This document shows, piece by piece, positions 19,901-29,107 of a DNA stretch of 54,449 bases. The stretch spans positions 1 to 54,449 of the forward strand of contig JBAXFX010000001.1 in NCBI GenBank assembly GCA_037139695.1, in the 5' to 3' direction. The notes beneath the pieces are model-generated. The model had not been told where the DNA came from. It made no database searches and saw nothing but the letters and a program-made list of their open reading frames with translations. The stretch's first letter is position 1; each line of letters starts with the position of its first letter. This DNA is from JAAXTX01 sp037139695. Lineage in GTDB: Bacteria > Patescibacteriota > Minisyncoccia > Moranbacterales > UBA1568. Both the position numbers and the translations under genes were made by a program.

Positions 19901-21568
19901 TCACCACTCCCCTTTCTCCGGATGACCCTCGACCGACGGGACGACTTCCGGATTGCGGCGGACCTTGGACAGGATGAACTTCCAGAGCGAGCGTAGTTCG
20001 CTTATCTTAAACCAGTTGCCGAGGAGCAGGAAAGTCCCGAGACCGAGAAGGGTTCCGAAACTGAGCTGGAGGAACACTTTGAGGAACGTGTCGAGTGGCG
20101 ACATCGTAAAAAACGAGAACAGCGTTTTCGAAAGCTGGGCAACGATGCCGGCCAGAATCGCCGACAGAAAGATGAGCGCATTCTCGCGGAAGAACTGCGC
20201 GTCGTCCCATCCTTCGATCCGCTTCCGAAGCGCGAGCAGGAGAAAGAGAAAATTTGCCGCGCTCCCAAGCGAGAACGCCATAGCAAGCGCATCGGTGCCG
20301 TATCGCGGGAGGAGAAATATCGCCGACCCGACATAGATAGCCTCGCCGAGGATCGCGTAGAGAAAGGGCGTCTTCGAATCCTGTATCGCGTAGAACGCCC
20401 GAGCGAAGAGCGGTATAAGCGCCTGAGCGAAGAGACTGACGGAAAGCCATCCGAGTACACCGAACGTTGCCCTCGTATCGTCCCAGTCGAACCGGCCGCT
20501 CCCAAGGACGACCCGGACAACCTGTGCCCGGAAGACGACGAACAGCATGGCGACCGGAACGACGAAAAAGAGGATGCGCCTCGTCGTACGGGAGAGCGTT
20601 TCGAAAAACTCCCCGTTACGCTTCTCGGTCGCGGAGAACGAAAGTGTCGGGAAGGCGGCAAGCGAGAACGAGACCGCAAAGAGTCCGATCGGAATCGCCT
20701 CGATGTTCGAGGCAAGCGAAAAGATCGCGAGGCTCCCGGACGCGAGCATGGAGGCGAAGACCGTCGTTAAAAAAAGACTCAACTGGTTCGCCGCGATGCC
20801 AAGAGTGCGCGGGATCATAAGCATCACGACGCGCCGGACCGGCCCATCGAACCGAAGCGGGTGACGGAAAAGCGCAGGGAAAAACTTCCGGCTCCGCACC
20901 GATGGGATCTGCACCGACATGTGCAACAACGCGCCAAGCGCGACTCCCCACGCGAGCCCGGAAATACCGAATATCGGCACGAAAACAGTGATGCCGAGAA
21001 TGATACCGGCATTATAGATGATCGGTGCGAGCGAATAGGCCGTGAAACAACGGAAGGTGAGCAGCATCCCACCGAAGACCGCGCTTGCCCCGAGAAACAA
21101 CGGGGAAAGCAGCATGATCCGGGTCAGTTCGACGGTCATCGCGCGTTTCTCGTCGGAAAAACCGGGCGCGAGTACCGTCACGATGGCCGGTGCCGCGATA
21201 ATCGCGATGATCGAGACCGCGCCGAGCACGAGCAGTATCCACTCCAGGACGCCGGCCGCCAGATCAAGCGCCTCTTTCTTCTTCTCTTTCGAGATGAATT
21301 CCGTGAAGACCGGAACGAACGCCGCCGACAGCGCACCCATCACGAGCAGATTATAGAGGGTATCCGGGATGCGAAACGCGGCATAGTACGCGTCGAGCGT
21401 GTCGCCGGCACCGAAATGGCCGGCAAGGAGCCGGTCGCGGACAAACCCGAGCAGCCGACTCGCGATGCCGGCGGCCGCGATGACGAATGCCGCACCACCG
21501 ACCGTTTCCGACTGTGCATTTGCCAGGTTCCGCAGGAAGGCGAATTTCTTCTTCAGGAAAGACATCAT
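19901..21568 (-). CDS. murJ: Lipid II flippase MurJ
   Basis: A polytopic membrane protein of the MVF/MviN-MurJ exporter family (about 14 helices expected) that flips lipid II for peptidoglycan synthesis. The N-terminus carries the family signature AAGIASRLLGFVRDRLLAGHFGAGDTLDAYYAAFRIPDTLYNL. The start is placed at the ATG before SFLKKKF (21568 or 21565), just past the stop of the upstream DUF4012 gene; earlier start codons would overlap that gene. The C-terminal tail is hydrophilic. It is followed by about 220 bases without a clear gene before the methylase island. Confidence 0.93.
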   Translation of the reverse strand: MMSFLKKKFAFLRNLANAQSETVGGAAFVIAAAGIASRLLGFVRDRLLAGHFGAGDTLDAYYAAFRIPDTLYNLLVMGALSAAFVPVFTEFISKEKKKEALDLAAGVLEWILLVLGAVSIIAIIAAPAIVTVLAPGFSDEKRAMTVELTRIMLLSPLFLGASAVFGGMLLTFRCFTAYSLAPIIYNAGIILGITVFVPIFGISGLAWGVALGALLHMSVQIPSVRSRKFFPALFRHPLRFDGPVRRVVMLMIPRTLGIAANQLSLFLTTVFASMLASGSLAIFSLASNIEAIPIGLFAVSFSLAAFPTLSFSATEKRNGEFFETLSRTTRRILFFVVPVAMLFVVFRAQVVRVVLGSGRFDWDDTRATFGVLGWLSVSLFAQALIPLFARAFYAIQDSKTPFLYAILGEAIYVGSAIFLLPRYGTDALAMAFSLGSAANFLFLLLALRKRIEGWDDAQFFRENALIFLSAILAGIVAQLSKTLFSFFTMSPLDTFLKVFLQLSFGTLLGLGTFLLLGNWFKISELRSLWKFILSKVRRNPEVVPSVEGHPEKGEW

Positions 21569-21575
21569 AGGTTCA

Positions 21576-24047
21576 TCATTTCGTGGAAAGCACCGCACCG
21601 TAATAGGCATCCGTCGACAAGGTCGCATCAAACGAAAATCCCTGCCGGTCCCGATTCACCCCGTCGGAATGCCAATCGGCATTAAACCGGTCCGGAAAAG
21701 AAAACCTGGAATGAAGCGTACTCCCGTCGGTTCCCGACTGTTTCTGAAAAAGAATCGAATACGACGACGGATCGGCAGGTTGTGGCGAGACCCTGAACGG
21801 GAGACGGTACGTATATTCGACCGTCACGCTCTCCCCCGGGCTCACATAGACCCAGTTCCCGAACACCGTCTTCCCGGTCTCTTCCGAGATGCGCGTACCG
21901 CCCGGATCGACCGTTGTCGTGGACTCTTCCTTCACCACGTCATCGTCACGCTTGAACCCGAGTGCGTCATAGTCGAGCGGAGCCTTCGGAAACTCGTACG
22001 TCTGTCCGGACGCCGAGACAAGCTCGGAACCCTTGGGAACGTATACACGCATATAGTCCGAATTCACCTTGTTGAACCAATCATATGGCATGCCTCCCCC
22101 GGTATGTTTCCTGGTTATCCGAACCGTGTCAAGGACGGAGCCGTCCGATTGTACGACAGCCTGATGCTCGATCGTCTCGCGTATCACGGCGTCGGTCTTG
22201 TATCCATTGAGGTTGGTATGGACCACGCTCAGGTAATCACGTGGCGTATCGAGCATCCTCCCCGACCAGCCGGCCTGATCGATCAGCTTTTCCACGTCCG
22301 CGTTCCGGGAATACAGCAAGATATCCTTCTCGTTGAGTGCCTGGGAAAACGTATTGGCAAGCGAAACCAACATGGACGCGCTCCGGAGCGAGAACAACCG
22401 CTCGAGCAGGACGGGCGCGAGGTCGGAAAGGATTCTCTTCGGTTGGTTGAGAGTATGGTCGTAGTTCTCTTCGACTTCCGCCTGAATCGCCTGTGAAAAA
22501 TTATCCGCGTCGATCGTCACGCCGTAATCCGGCATCTCGATAGGACCCGTTAACACAAGCAGGTCCCGAAGCACGTTCGGCGTAAGCGTGACGATACCGT
22601 CCACGGTCGGACCACCGGTCTTCTCATAGAAGAACATCGCTTTCTCCGCCGAGGTCGGAAAATCCGGCCACCAATTGCTGTCATGGAGGCTCCAGCCCGC
22701 ACTCACCTTCTGTATCGGCGCCGGCGGAACGATATTCTCCTTCAGCTGCCCGTCCGGATTGAAAATCCCATCAACAAAGAGCTTCCCGATGTGACCGTTA
22801 TCCACTTTCAAAAGGCCGTAGCTTCCGATGAACCCGCCGGTCGGTCGAAGTTCGGCGTTGTTCTGAAAGAGGAACAGATACACGCGCGGTCCGTTCGCGC
22901 CCAGGAGTTCCCGGACCAGATGGGAATTTCCGTTGAAACCCTCGAGCACTGTCGCGATCACAGGCAATTTCTCGCGAATGGAAAGGAAGGTCGCCCGCTT
23001 GTCTTCCGGCACATCCTCGGGGCGGACCCGGGCGAACGCCCCTTGTGCCGCCACGACTTCTTTTTCCGCCGTCGACGATCCCTGCTCCGCCTTGTCGATA
23101 AGATCAAGAAATGATACGTTGCCACTTTTGACGGCATCGGTCGGCGATGCAGGCAGAAGCTCGAGTATCCCGCTCATGGCGACCCCTGCCGCGGAAAGAT
23201 GCTTGGCGCCCTCGAGCAACCCCTGATCGGAAGCGACTGAAGAAAGTCCCGGGATAAATCGTGCCGCCTTCGCAAGTTCATTGCCTACAGCACCAAGCGA
23301 GTCCGATGCCGCAGAGAATGTCTTGTACGCCTCGGAAAAATTTTTCGACGAGCCGGAAAAGTTTGCGCTCGTCAGATCGTTCATCGCCTGGGACGCGAGC
23401 GACGCGCCCTCGATACTTTCCCCGAGCACCTCGCCCTTGATGACGGTCAGGCGATATGCCCCGAAGGCGCCGCCGCCAAGCACGAGTACGATCGCAAAGA
23501 CAATCGCCGTCCGACGGATAAGCGTATCGGAAACAGCTATCGGTATGGGTTGAAACCGAAAGAAAGTCGGCATCGAAAATTTCGCGTCCCGAAACGAGTC
23601 GTATGCGTCCGACAATCGTCGGAAGAACCCTCCCTTCGCCGACATCGTGGAGTTCGATTGTCTTTCCTGTTCCGGTTCCGGCTCGCATGTCTCGATAGCC
23701 GGTTCCTCATCCGTTACCGTATCCCACGGTTCTTCTTGGCCGTCCCGACTTTCTTCTTCTACGAAAACGGAAGGTCGCCCATCGAGCTCGGCATGAAACA
23801 GCGGTCGATAAATCCGCTCAGCGTTCGGGAGTCGTGTACTGAATTCCTGTTCGGCCGGCGTATCAAACCGCTCAATCACCTCTGATTTCTCGAACACGGG
23901 AGTCTCATCCATGACAACCTCCCCATAGCCCTCTTTGCGAGGTGAGCCGACGGCATCGATCCGCTCCCAATCCAAAGCACCCGACCGGTTGGTCGGTCGG
24001 ACATCGAACATCTGCGGGATAATATGCTTTCTCGATTTCGATTCCAT
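21576..24047 (-). CDS. DUF4012 domain membrane protein
   Basis: An 823-residue protein with a cytoplasmic acidic N-terminal region of about 170 residues, one membrane helix (about 170-200, AIVFAIVLVLGGGAFGAYRL) and a large outside domain. The DUF4012 hallmark LFLFQNNAELRPTGGFIGSYGLLKVDNG is clear, followed by WWPDFPTSAEKAMFFYEKTGG and DGIVTLTPNVLRDLL, related to LytR-CpsA-Psr-type outer domains. Such proteins are common in Patescibacteria and Actinobacteria and often sit in polysaccharide loci. Here the gene lies between a glycosyltransferase and murJ. A role in attaching or exporting surface glycan is an inference. Confidence 0.88.
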   Translation of the reverse strand: MESKSRKHIIPQMFDVRPTNRSGALDWERIDAVGSPRKEGYGEVVMDETPVFEKSEVIERFDTPAEQEFSTRLPNAERIYRPLFHAELDGRPSVFVEEESRDGQEEPWDTVTDEEPAIETCEPEPEQERQSNSTMSAKGGFFRRLSDAYDSFRDAKFSMPTFFRFQPIPIAVSDTLIRRTAIVFAIVLVLGGGAFGAYRLTVIKGEVLGESIEGASLASQAMNDLTSANFSGSSKNFSEAYKTFSAASDSLGAVGNELAKAARFIPGLSSVASDQGLLEGAKHLSAAGVAMSGILELLPASPTDAVKSGNVSFLDLIDKAEQGSSTAEKEVVAAQGAFARVRPEDVPEDKRATFLSIREKLPVIATVLEGFNGNSHLVRELLGANGPRVYLFLFQNNAELRPTGGFIGSYGLLKVDNGHIGKLFVDGIFNPDGQLKENIVPPAPIQKVSAGWSLHDSNWWPDFPTSAEKAMFFYEKTGGPTVDGIVTLTPNVLRDLLVLTGPIEMPDYGVTIDADNFSQAIQAEVEENYDHTLNQPKRILSDLAPVLLERLFSLRSASMLVSLANTFSQALNEKDILLYSRNADVEKLIDQAGWSGRMLDTPRDYLSVVHTNLNGYKTDAVIRETIEHQAVVQSDGSVLDTVRITRKHTGGGMPYDWFNKVNSDYMRVYVPKGSELVSASGQTYEFPKAPLDYDALGFKRDDDVVKEESTTTVDPGGTRISEETGKTVFGNWVYVSPGESVTVEYTYRLPFRVSPQPADPSSYSILFQKQSGTDGSTLHSRFSFPDRFNADWHSDGVNRDRQGFSFDATLSTDAYYGAVLSTK

Positions 24048-24074
24048 GAACGGGTTTCTGTTTTCGTATCCGCA

Positions 24075-25193
24075 CTATCCTTCACACACCCGACGGTACG
24101 CGTCATATGTGGTGTCAGCCATGTCCCGCCATCGGAACATCGCCGCGCGTTCCCTTCCCTTCTTTGCCAGTTCCGAGACGAGACCGGGATCAGTCAGAAC
24201 AACTCCGACCTTTTTTGCAAAATCGTCCGGATCGTCCGGATCGAAAGAGAGAGCGGCATCACCGAGTATCTCCGGCAACGATCCGCGCTCGGCCGCAATG
24301 ACCGGAATCCCGAACCGCATCGCCTCGAGCGGAGGAAGTCCGAAACCTTCGTAGAGCGACGGAAAAAGATATCCCGCAGCGCTACGATACAAGCCCGCCA
24401 GCTCCGCATCCGGAACAAACCCGGTAAAGACGATGTTCCGTATTCCGGCCGACTCCACCGCACGCCTGAGCCGACCGTAGAAATAATCATCCTTGCCGAC
24501 CAACACGAACATGACCTCCCGGAATCGCACCGCCAAGGGAATGAACGCCTCGAGATTCTTGTGCGGGTAGGCGTTCCCCACGTACAGGAAGTATGGTTCC
24601 AGTATACCATGTTCCTCGGATACGGAGGAGCCGTCTGAGCCGTCGGCATCCGCCCCGAAATCGCACCCTTCGTATGCGACAATCGTCTTTCCCTTCGCCG
24701 ACGGAAACGCATCAAGGATATCGTGCTCCGTAAAATTCGAAACGGTCAGGATTGCGCGGGCTTTCCGGATCGCCGTGGCGATGGCCAAACGGTAGGCGGC
24801 ATACTTCAACCGATACGTATACCGGCTCCTCGTCGTGTTTCGGACCGTCGGAAAACGGAGCAGGATAAGATCGTGAATGGTCACGACGAACGGCCGATTG
24901 TAGAGAATCGGGACGTTGAAGTGCGGAAAATGAACCAGGTCGAGTCCATACTTCCCGAGAAGAAACGGGAGGAGCGCCTGTTCCCTGATGGAATACCACG
25001 GATAATCAGCCAGCACCTTTCGGAACTTTTTGTTTCCGGGAACATACGAATCGAAGTTCTCCTTCCGCAAAAACACAAAGAACTCATCACCCGGGTCGGC
25101 GACCTGTTCAAGATACCCGACGAGCTTTTCCGTATAGCGCCCCAGACCCTTGCCGATCGGCCCGTAGAAGCGCGCGTCGATGCCGATTCTCAT
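24075..25193 (-). CDS. GT4 family glycosyltransferase
   Basis: A 372-residue GT-B transferase of family 4. It starts MRIGIDARFYGPIGKGLGRYTEKL, with the N-terminal acceptor-side glycine motif. The donor domain contains LYVGNAYPHKNLEAFIPL, FTGFVPDAELAGLYRSA and PSLYEGFGLPPLEAMRFGIPVIA with the E-x7-E pair. It overlaps the upstream hypothetical gene by four bases (ATGA). It probably transfers a hexose or rhamnose during surface polymer synthesis. Confidence 0.92.
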   Translation of the reverse strand: MRIGIDARFYGPIGKGLGRYTEKLVGYLEQVADPGDEFFVFLRKENFDSYVPGNKKFRKVLADYPWYSIREQALLPFLLGKYGLDLVHFPHFNVPILYNRPFVVTIHDLILLRFPTVRNTTRSRYTYRLKYAAYRLAIATAIRKARAILTVSNFTEHDILDAFPSAKGKTIVAYEGCDFGADADGSDGSSVSEEHGILEPYFLYVGNAYPHKNLEAFIPLAVRFREVMFVLVGKDDYFYGRLRRAVESAGIRNIVFTGFVPDAELAGLYRSAAGYLFPSLYEGFGLPPLEAMRFGIPVIAAERGSLPEILGDAALSFDPDDPDDFAKKVGVVLTDPGLVSELAKKGRERAAMFRWRDMADTTYDAYRRVCEG

Positions 25194-25924
25194 TTCTTTT
25201 TCACGCTCACTTTCGCCTTCGGTTTCTCCTTCACCTTTCCGGCAGACGATTCCCCGTCACGTTCCAGGAAAAAGAGGACGAGTGCCTGCGTCGCGAGTGC
25301 CTCGAGCAGTCCCGGATCCTCTATCCGGTTCACGGACTTCGGGAAGAGAAGAAACGCGACATATTTCCCGATCATCCCCGGGGAACGGACGATGATGCAT
25401 CCGTTCTCCTCGGATATCTTCTTTTTCGACGAAATCAGCTTCTCGACCGGTATGGCGATACAGGCCGAAACCCTTCCGTTCCGGATCTCCTTCTCCACCG
25501 CGCCTTGCTCCGTGTCGATGATACGGATCAAAAACGCAGCCGACTTGCAGGACATGAGGACGGAACGTTCGAATGTCCGATAGACTTTCTTCGTCTCGCC
25601 ACGACGGAAATATCCGGCCGCCTCCGGCAGGGAAAGGACGAGTCCTTTCATAAGATCGAGCTTCCGATTCGTCTCACCGATATACGAATACGATTCCGAG
25701 AGGTCCTTCGTGATATCCGACTTCTCCCGCTGGAGGCGGAGTTTTTCCCTGACCTGACGAAGCAGGGATTTCTCCTTCAGGAAAAATATCATAAATCCCA
25801 CCCAACCGAGCAGAAAGATGATAACCGTTTCCGCCAGCTCTTCGGGCACCCCGAACACGCTCCCCGAAACGGCCAACGGGGTAGCGGATGCGACTATGAA
25901 GAGCATGAAAAATATCCAATACAT
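25190..25924 (-). CDS. Membrane-anchored protein of unknown function
   Basis: About 244 residues: two hydrophobic helices at the N-terminus (YWIFFMLFIVASATPLAV and ETVIIFLLGWVGFMIFFL), then a coiled-coil-like linker (residues about 55-85), and a globular domain (about 85-225) ending in a lysine-rich tail. The architecture of two helices, coil and globular domain resembles GAF-type sensory proteins, but I see no diagnostic motif. The start is set at the ATG at 25924; a TTG two codons earlier is possible. It sits between galU and a glycosyltransferase and overlaps the latter. Confidence 0.72.
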   Translation of the reverse strand: MYWIFFMLFIVASATPLAVSGSVFGVPEELAETVIIFLLGWVGFMIFFLKEKSLLRQVREKLRLQREKSDITKDLSESYSYIGETNRKLDLMKGLVLSLPEAAGYFRRGETKKVYRTFERSVLMSCKSAAFLIRIIDTEQGAVEKEIRNGRVSACIAIPVEKLISSKKKISEENGCIIVRSPGMIGKYVAFLLFPKSVNRIEDPGLLEALATQALVLFFLERDGESSAGKVKEKPKAKVSVKKK

Positions 25925-25930
25925 CGCCAA

Positions 25931-26803
25931 TCAGGTTAACGGAAGCCGCTTCAGGTAGGCCCGGAGCCGTTCCCCGACTTCGGGGTGCTTGAGCCCGTAA
26001 TGGATGGTCGCCTTGAGGAAATTGAACTTATCACCGGTATCGAGCCATTCCCCCTCGAGCATGCGCGCGTGGATCGGTAGTCCCTTCTCGAGCATGATAT
26101 CGAACGCGTCCGCAAGACGGATCTCGCCCGACTTCCCGGTCTCCATTTTCGACAATACGTCGAATACCTCGCGGGTGATGACGTACTTGCCTACCGCGAC
26201 CGCCCGGCTCGGCGCTTCTTCCGGCGTCGGCTTCTCCACCATCTTCTTCACAAGGATATCGCGCGTGCCGACCGGGTCACCCGCGACCACGCCGAATTTC
26301 GAGACGTCTTCCAACGCGACCTCCGCCGCGCCGATGATCGGCGTCCGGTACTGCTCATACGCGTCCATCACCTGCTTGGCAGCCGGCACCTCGCTGTCGT
26401 ACAGGCAATCCCCAAAAAAAACGAGTACCGGTTCGTCGTCATCCACAAGGTGCGCCGCCTGCAAGAGCGCATGTCCGTCCCCTAAGGGAGCCGATTGTCG
26501 GACATAGGAAAACTTCGCCAGCCCGGAAATCGAGCGGACCTTTTCGAGAAGATCGTGCTTGTGCTTTTCCACGAGCGTGTCCTCGAGCTCGTAGGAAACA
26601 TCAAAATGGTCCTCGATGGCACGTTTCCCGCGACCGGTCACGAAGATGATTTCCTTGATGCCGGATGCGACCGCTTCCTCGGCAAGGTACTGCACCACCG
26701 GCTTGTCCACGACCGGGAGCATCTCCTTCGGCTGCGCCTTCGTCGCCGGGAGAAACCTCGTCCCGAATCCCGCGACGAGAAAAATAGCCTTCTTGATCTT
26801 CAT
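25931..26803 (-). CDS. galU: UTP-glucose-1-phosphate uridylyltransferase
   Basis: Makes UDP-glucose from UTP and glucose-1-phosphate for glycan synthesis. The N-terminus MKIKKAIFLVAGFGTRFLPATKAQPKEMLPVVDKP carries the nucleotide-binding GxGTRFLPxTK motif. VFVTGRGKRAIEDHFD-like and GDCLYD segments follow, and VEKPTPEEAPS holds a conserved lysine. The start at 26803 is preferred because it has an AGGGA ribosome site at good spacing and matches the usual GalU start; an ATG at 26818 is also open. Confidence 0.94.
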   Translation of the reverse strand: MKIKKAIFLVAGFGTRFLPATKAQPKEMLPVVDKPVVQYLAEEAVASGIKEIIFVTGRGKRAIEDHFDVSYELEDTLVEKHKHDLLEKVRSISGLAKFSYVRQSAPLGDGHALLQAAHLVDDDEPVLVFFGDCLYDSEVPAAKQVMDAYEQYRTPIIGAAEVALEDVSKFGVVAGDPVGTRDILVKKMVEKPTPEEAPSRAVAVGKYVITREVFDVLSKMETGKSGEIRLADAFDIMLEKGLPIHARMLEGEWLDTGDKFNFLKATIHYGLKHPEVGERLRAYLKRLPLT

Positions 26804-26888
26804 CGGTTCCCTACTCATAACGGATACGCTTTAACGGATAACAGGGGCAATACCAGACACCTCTTTTTCAGCCCGGCTTCTCATACAC

Positions 26889-26894
26889 AGTATA
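26889..26894 (-). promoter_or_regulatory. Extended -10 promoter for galU
   Basis: On the minus strand the sequence reads TGGTATACT, an extended -10 element (TGN-TATACT), about 90 bases before the galU start. The -35 region is weak. Confidence 0.5.
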
Positions 26895-26921
26895 CCATCC
26901 CCGTAAAATATCGGGAAAATC

Positions 26922-27719
26922 CTATCTCGCAAGCGAAACAAGCCGCTTGAACTCGGTATTGAATTCGGCGACGGCCTCGTTCACGATCGGATGGAACCGG
27001 CTCCGAAAATTCTTCTCTTTGGCATAGACCGACGCTTCCAGGAGCGAATCATGCGTCCCCGCGTCGAAATACGCCCCGGTGATTGTCCGAACATCGAGCT
27101 CACCCCGTTCGAGATACGCACGATGCATGTCCACGATCTCGAGCTCGCCGCGCTCGGACGGTTTCACCCGTTTCGCGATCTCGGACGATTTCCCATCATA
27201 GAGGTATATGCCGGGTATGGCGAAATTACTTTTCGGATGTCGCGGCTTTTCCTCGATCGAGATCACTTTCCCGGTCCCGGCATCGAATTCGACGACTCCG
27301 TAGCGCTCCGGATCCGGCACTTCCTTGGCAAACACCCGTCCGCCGGATACGAAACTCCCGATCGCCTCCGAAAAATCATCCTCAAAGATATTATCTCCCA
27401 AGATAAGCGCCGACGGTCCACCATCAAGAAAATCCTCGCCGAGAATGAACGCTTCCGGCAGCCCGTTCGGCCGCTTCTGCACCACGAATGAGATATTCAC
27501 CCCGTGCCCGTGAAACATCGACCCAAGCAGATTCAGATAGCTTCCCGAATAGTCCGGCGACACGATGATGAGGATATCGCGGATTCCCGCCTGGATGAGC
27601 GTATTGAGCGGATAGAAAATCATCGGCCGGTCATAGACCGGAAGGAGCTGCTTGGTAAGGACCGCGGTCAGCGGCAGGAGCCGCGTACCGGTGCCCCCGG
27701 CGAGAATAATGCCTTTCAT
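26922..27719 (-). CDS. rmlA: Glucose-1-phosphate thymidylyltransferase
   Basis: A 265-residue RmlA-type nucleotidyltransferase producing dTDP-glucose, the first step to dTDP-L-rhamnose. The start MKGIILAGGTGTRLLPLT, KQLLPVYDRPMIFYPL, and FVVQKRPNGLPEAFILGEDF, LILGDNIF and VISIEEKPRHPKSN match the family. It is shorter at the C-terminus than classic RfbA (about 290 aa), as in many Gram-positive and CPR versions. It sits near rmlD, rmlB and rmlC, separated by glyA. Confidence 0.93.
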   Translation of the reverse strand: MKGIILAGGTGTRLLPLTAVLTKQLLPVYDRPMIFYPLNTLIQAGIRDILIIVSPDYSGSYLNLLGSMFHGHGVNISFVVQKRPNGLPEAFILGEDFLDGGPSALILGDNIFEDDFSEAIGSFVSGGRVFAKEVPDPERYGVVEFDAGTGKVISIEEKPRHPKSNFAIPGIYLYDGKSSEIAKRVKPSERGELEIVDMHRAYLERGELDVRTITGAYFDAGTHDSLLEASVYAKEKNFRSRFHPIVNEAVAEFNTEFKRLVSLAR

Positions 27720-27766
27720 ACAATGATGGATCAGGAATTATGGGCGTAGAACTAAAAACATACGGA

Positions 27767-29014
27767 CTATCTACGGTAGATCGGAAATGACTTGCAGAGC
27801 GTCTTCACCTCCTTGCGGATGGCGCCGAGGACCCGTTTCTTCCCGCCGGAACGGAGTGCCCGGTCGATCCACCCGGCGATTTGTCGCATCTCTCCCTCTT
27901 TCATACCGCGGGTCGTCACGGCCGGCACGCCGATGCGGATGCCCGACGGGTCAAGCGGACCGCGCGGATCGTCCGGCAACACATTCTTGTTCACGGTGAT
28001 ACCCGAAAGGTCGAGCCACGCTTCCGCTTCCTTGCCAGTCACGTTCCGACTCTTCACGGTGTCGATGAGGAGCATGTGATTCTCGGTCTTGCCGAAGACG
28101 ATCTCGTATCCGAGCGAGACGAATTCCGCTTCGAGTACCTTGGCATTATCAAGTATCTGACGCGCATAGACCCGAAATTCCGGCAAGAGCGCCTCACCGA
28201 ACGCCACCGCCTTGGCGAGCACCATATGCATGTGCGGACCGCCCTGCACACCGGGGAACACCGCCTTGTCTATCGCCTTCGCGAATGGTTCCTTGCACAA
28301 GATGAGTCCCCCACGAGGACCGCGGAGCGTCTTGTGCGTGGTCGCGGTAACGATGTCGAAATGCGGCACCGGATTCGGAAGCGCCTTACCCGCGATCATC
28401 CCCGCGATATGTGCCATGTCCATCATGGAAATCGCTCCGACCTTTTTCGCGATCGCGGTGAAGCGTTCGTAATCGAGCTGACGCGTGTACGACGAAAACC
28501 CGGCGAGCATGAGTTTGGGCCGTTCCGCCTCCGCGAGCGCCTCAAGCTTGTCATAGTCGATCGTGCCGTCAGCCTCCGTCTTGTACCGCACGAAACGATA
28601 CACCTTTGCCGGGAGCGTGACCGGATGCCCGTGTGTCAAATGTCCCCCGTGCGAGAGATCCATCCCGAGCACGGTGTCGCCGGGAGCGAGGAGCGCCGCG
28701 TACGCCGCGAGGTTGGCCGAAGCTCCGGAAAGCGGCTGCACGTTCGCATGTTCCGCCCCGAAAAGTTCCTTCACCCGGTCGATGGCGAGTGTCTCGATGA
28801 TATCGGTGAATTCCTGCCCGCCGTAATAGCGCTTGCCAGGATACCCTTCGGAATACTTGTTCGTGAAGACCGATCCGAGTGCGTCGAGCACCGCGGGAGA
28901 GACGGTGTTCTCCGACGCGATAAGCTCGAGTCCCTGTTCCTCGCGCTTCATCTCCCCTCGAAGCGCATCATACGCCACCTTGTCGGATTCCTTCAATGAT
29001 CGATAGGTATTCAT
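27767..29014 (-). CDS. glyA: Serine hydroxymethyltransferase
   Basis: A 415-residue PLP enzyme converting serine and tetrahydrofolate to glycine and methylene-THF. It shows GLELIASENTVSPAV, the YSEGYPGKRYYGGQEF segment, the PLP-lysine motif TTTHKTLRGPRGGLIL, and GPHMHMVLAKAVAFGEAL. It is complete and of typical length. A promoter within an inverted repeat lies just upstream (29044-29102), so the gene may start its own transcript in the rml region. Confidence 0.97.
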   Translation of the reverse strand: MNTYRSLKESDKVAYDALRGEMKREEQGLELIASENTVSPAVLDALGSVFTNKYSEGYPGKRYYGGQEFTDIIETLAIDRVKELFGAEHANVQPLSGASANLAAYAALLAPGDTVLGMDLSHGGHLTHGHPVTLPAKVYRFVRYKTEADGTIDYDKLEALAEAERPKLMLAGFSSYTRQLDYERFTAIAKKVGAISMMDMAHIAGMIAGKALPNPVPHFDIVTATTHKTLRGPRGGLILCKEPFAKAIDKAVFPGVQGGPHMHMVLAKAVAFGEALLPEFRVYARQILDNAKVLEAEFVSLGYEIVFGKTENHMLLIDTVKSRNVTGKEAEAWLDLSGITVNKNVLPDDPRGPLDPSGIRIGVPAVTTRGMKEGEMRQIAGWIDRALRSGGKKRVLGAIRKEVKTLCKSFPIYRR

Positions 29015-29043
29015 AAGTTCTATATTATTCGTTATGAGAGTCT

Positions 29044-29102
29044 TTGTTGAATAATTTATGAAAAGTGCTTTATATAAGCCAAAAAACTGATTTATTCAAC
29101 AA
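29044..29102 (-). promoter_or_regulatory. glyA promoter embedded in an 11-bp inverted repeat
   Basis: On the minus strand, a -35 TTGAAT (29094-29099) and a -10 TATATA (29071-29076) are 17 bases apart, about 50 bases before the glyA ATG. Perfect 11-base arms TTGTTGAATAA / TTATTCAACAA at 29044-29054 and 29092-29102 enclose it, so the promoter could be an operator-controlled one. Confidence 0.6.
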
Positions 29103-29107
29103 CACCG

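Noticed and set aside
27881..28999. 372-codon open frame on the plus strand
   Set aside because: Antisense of glyA, which is certain from its PLP motif.
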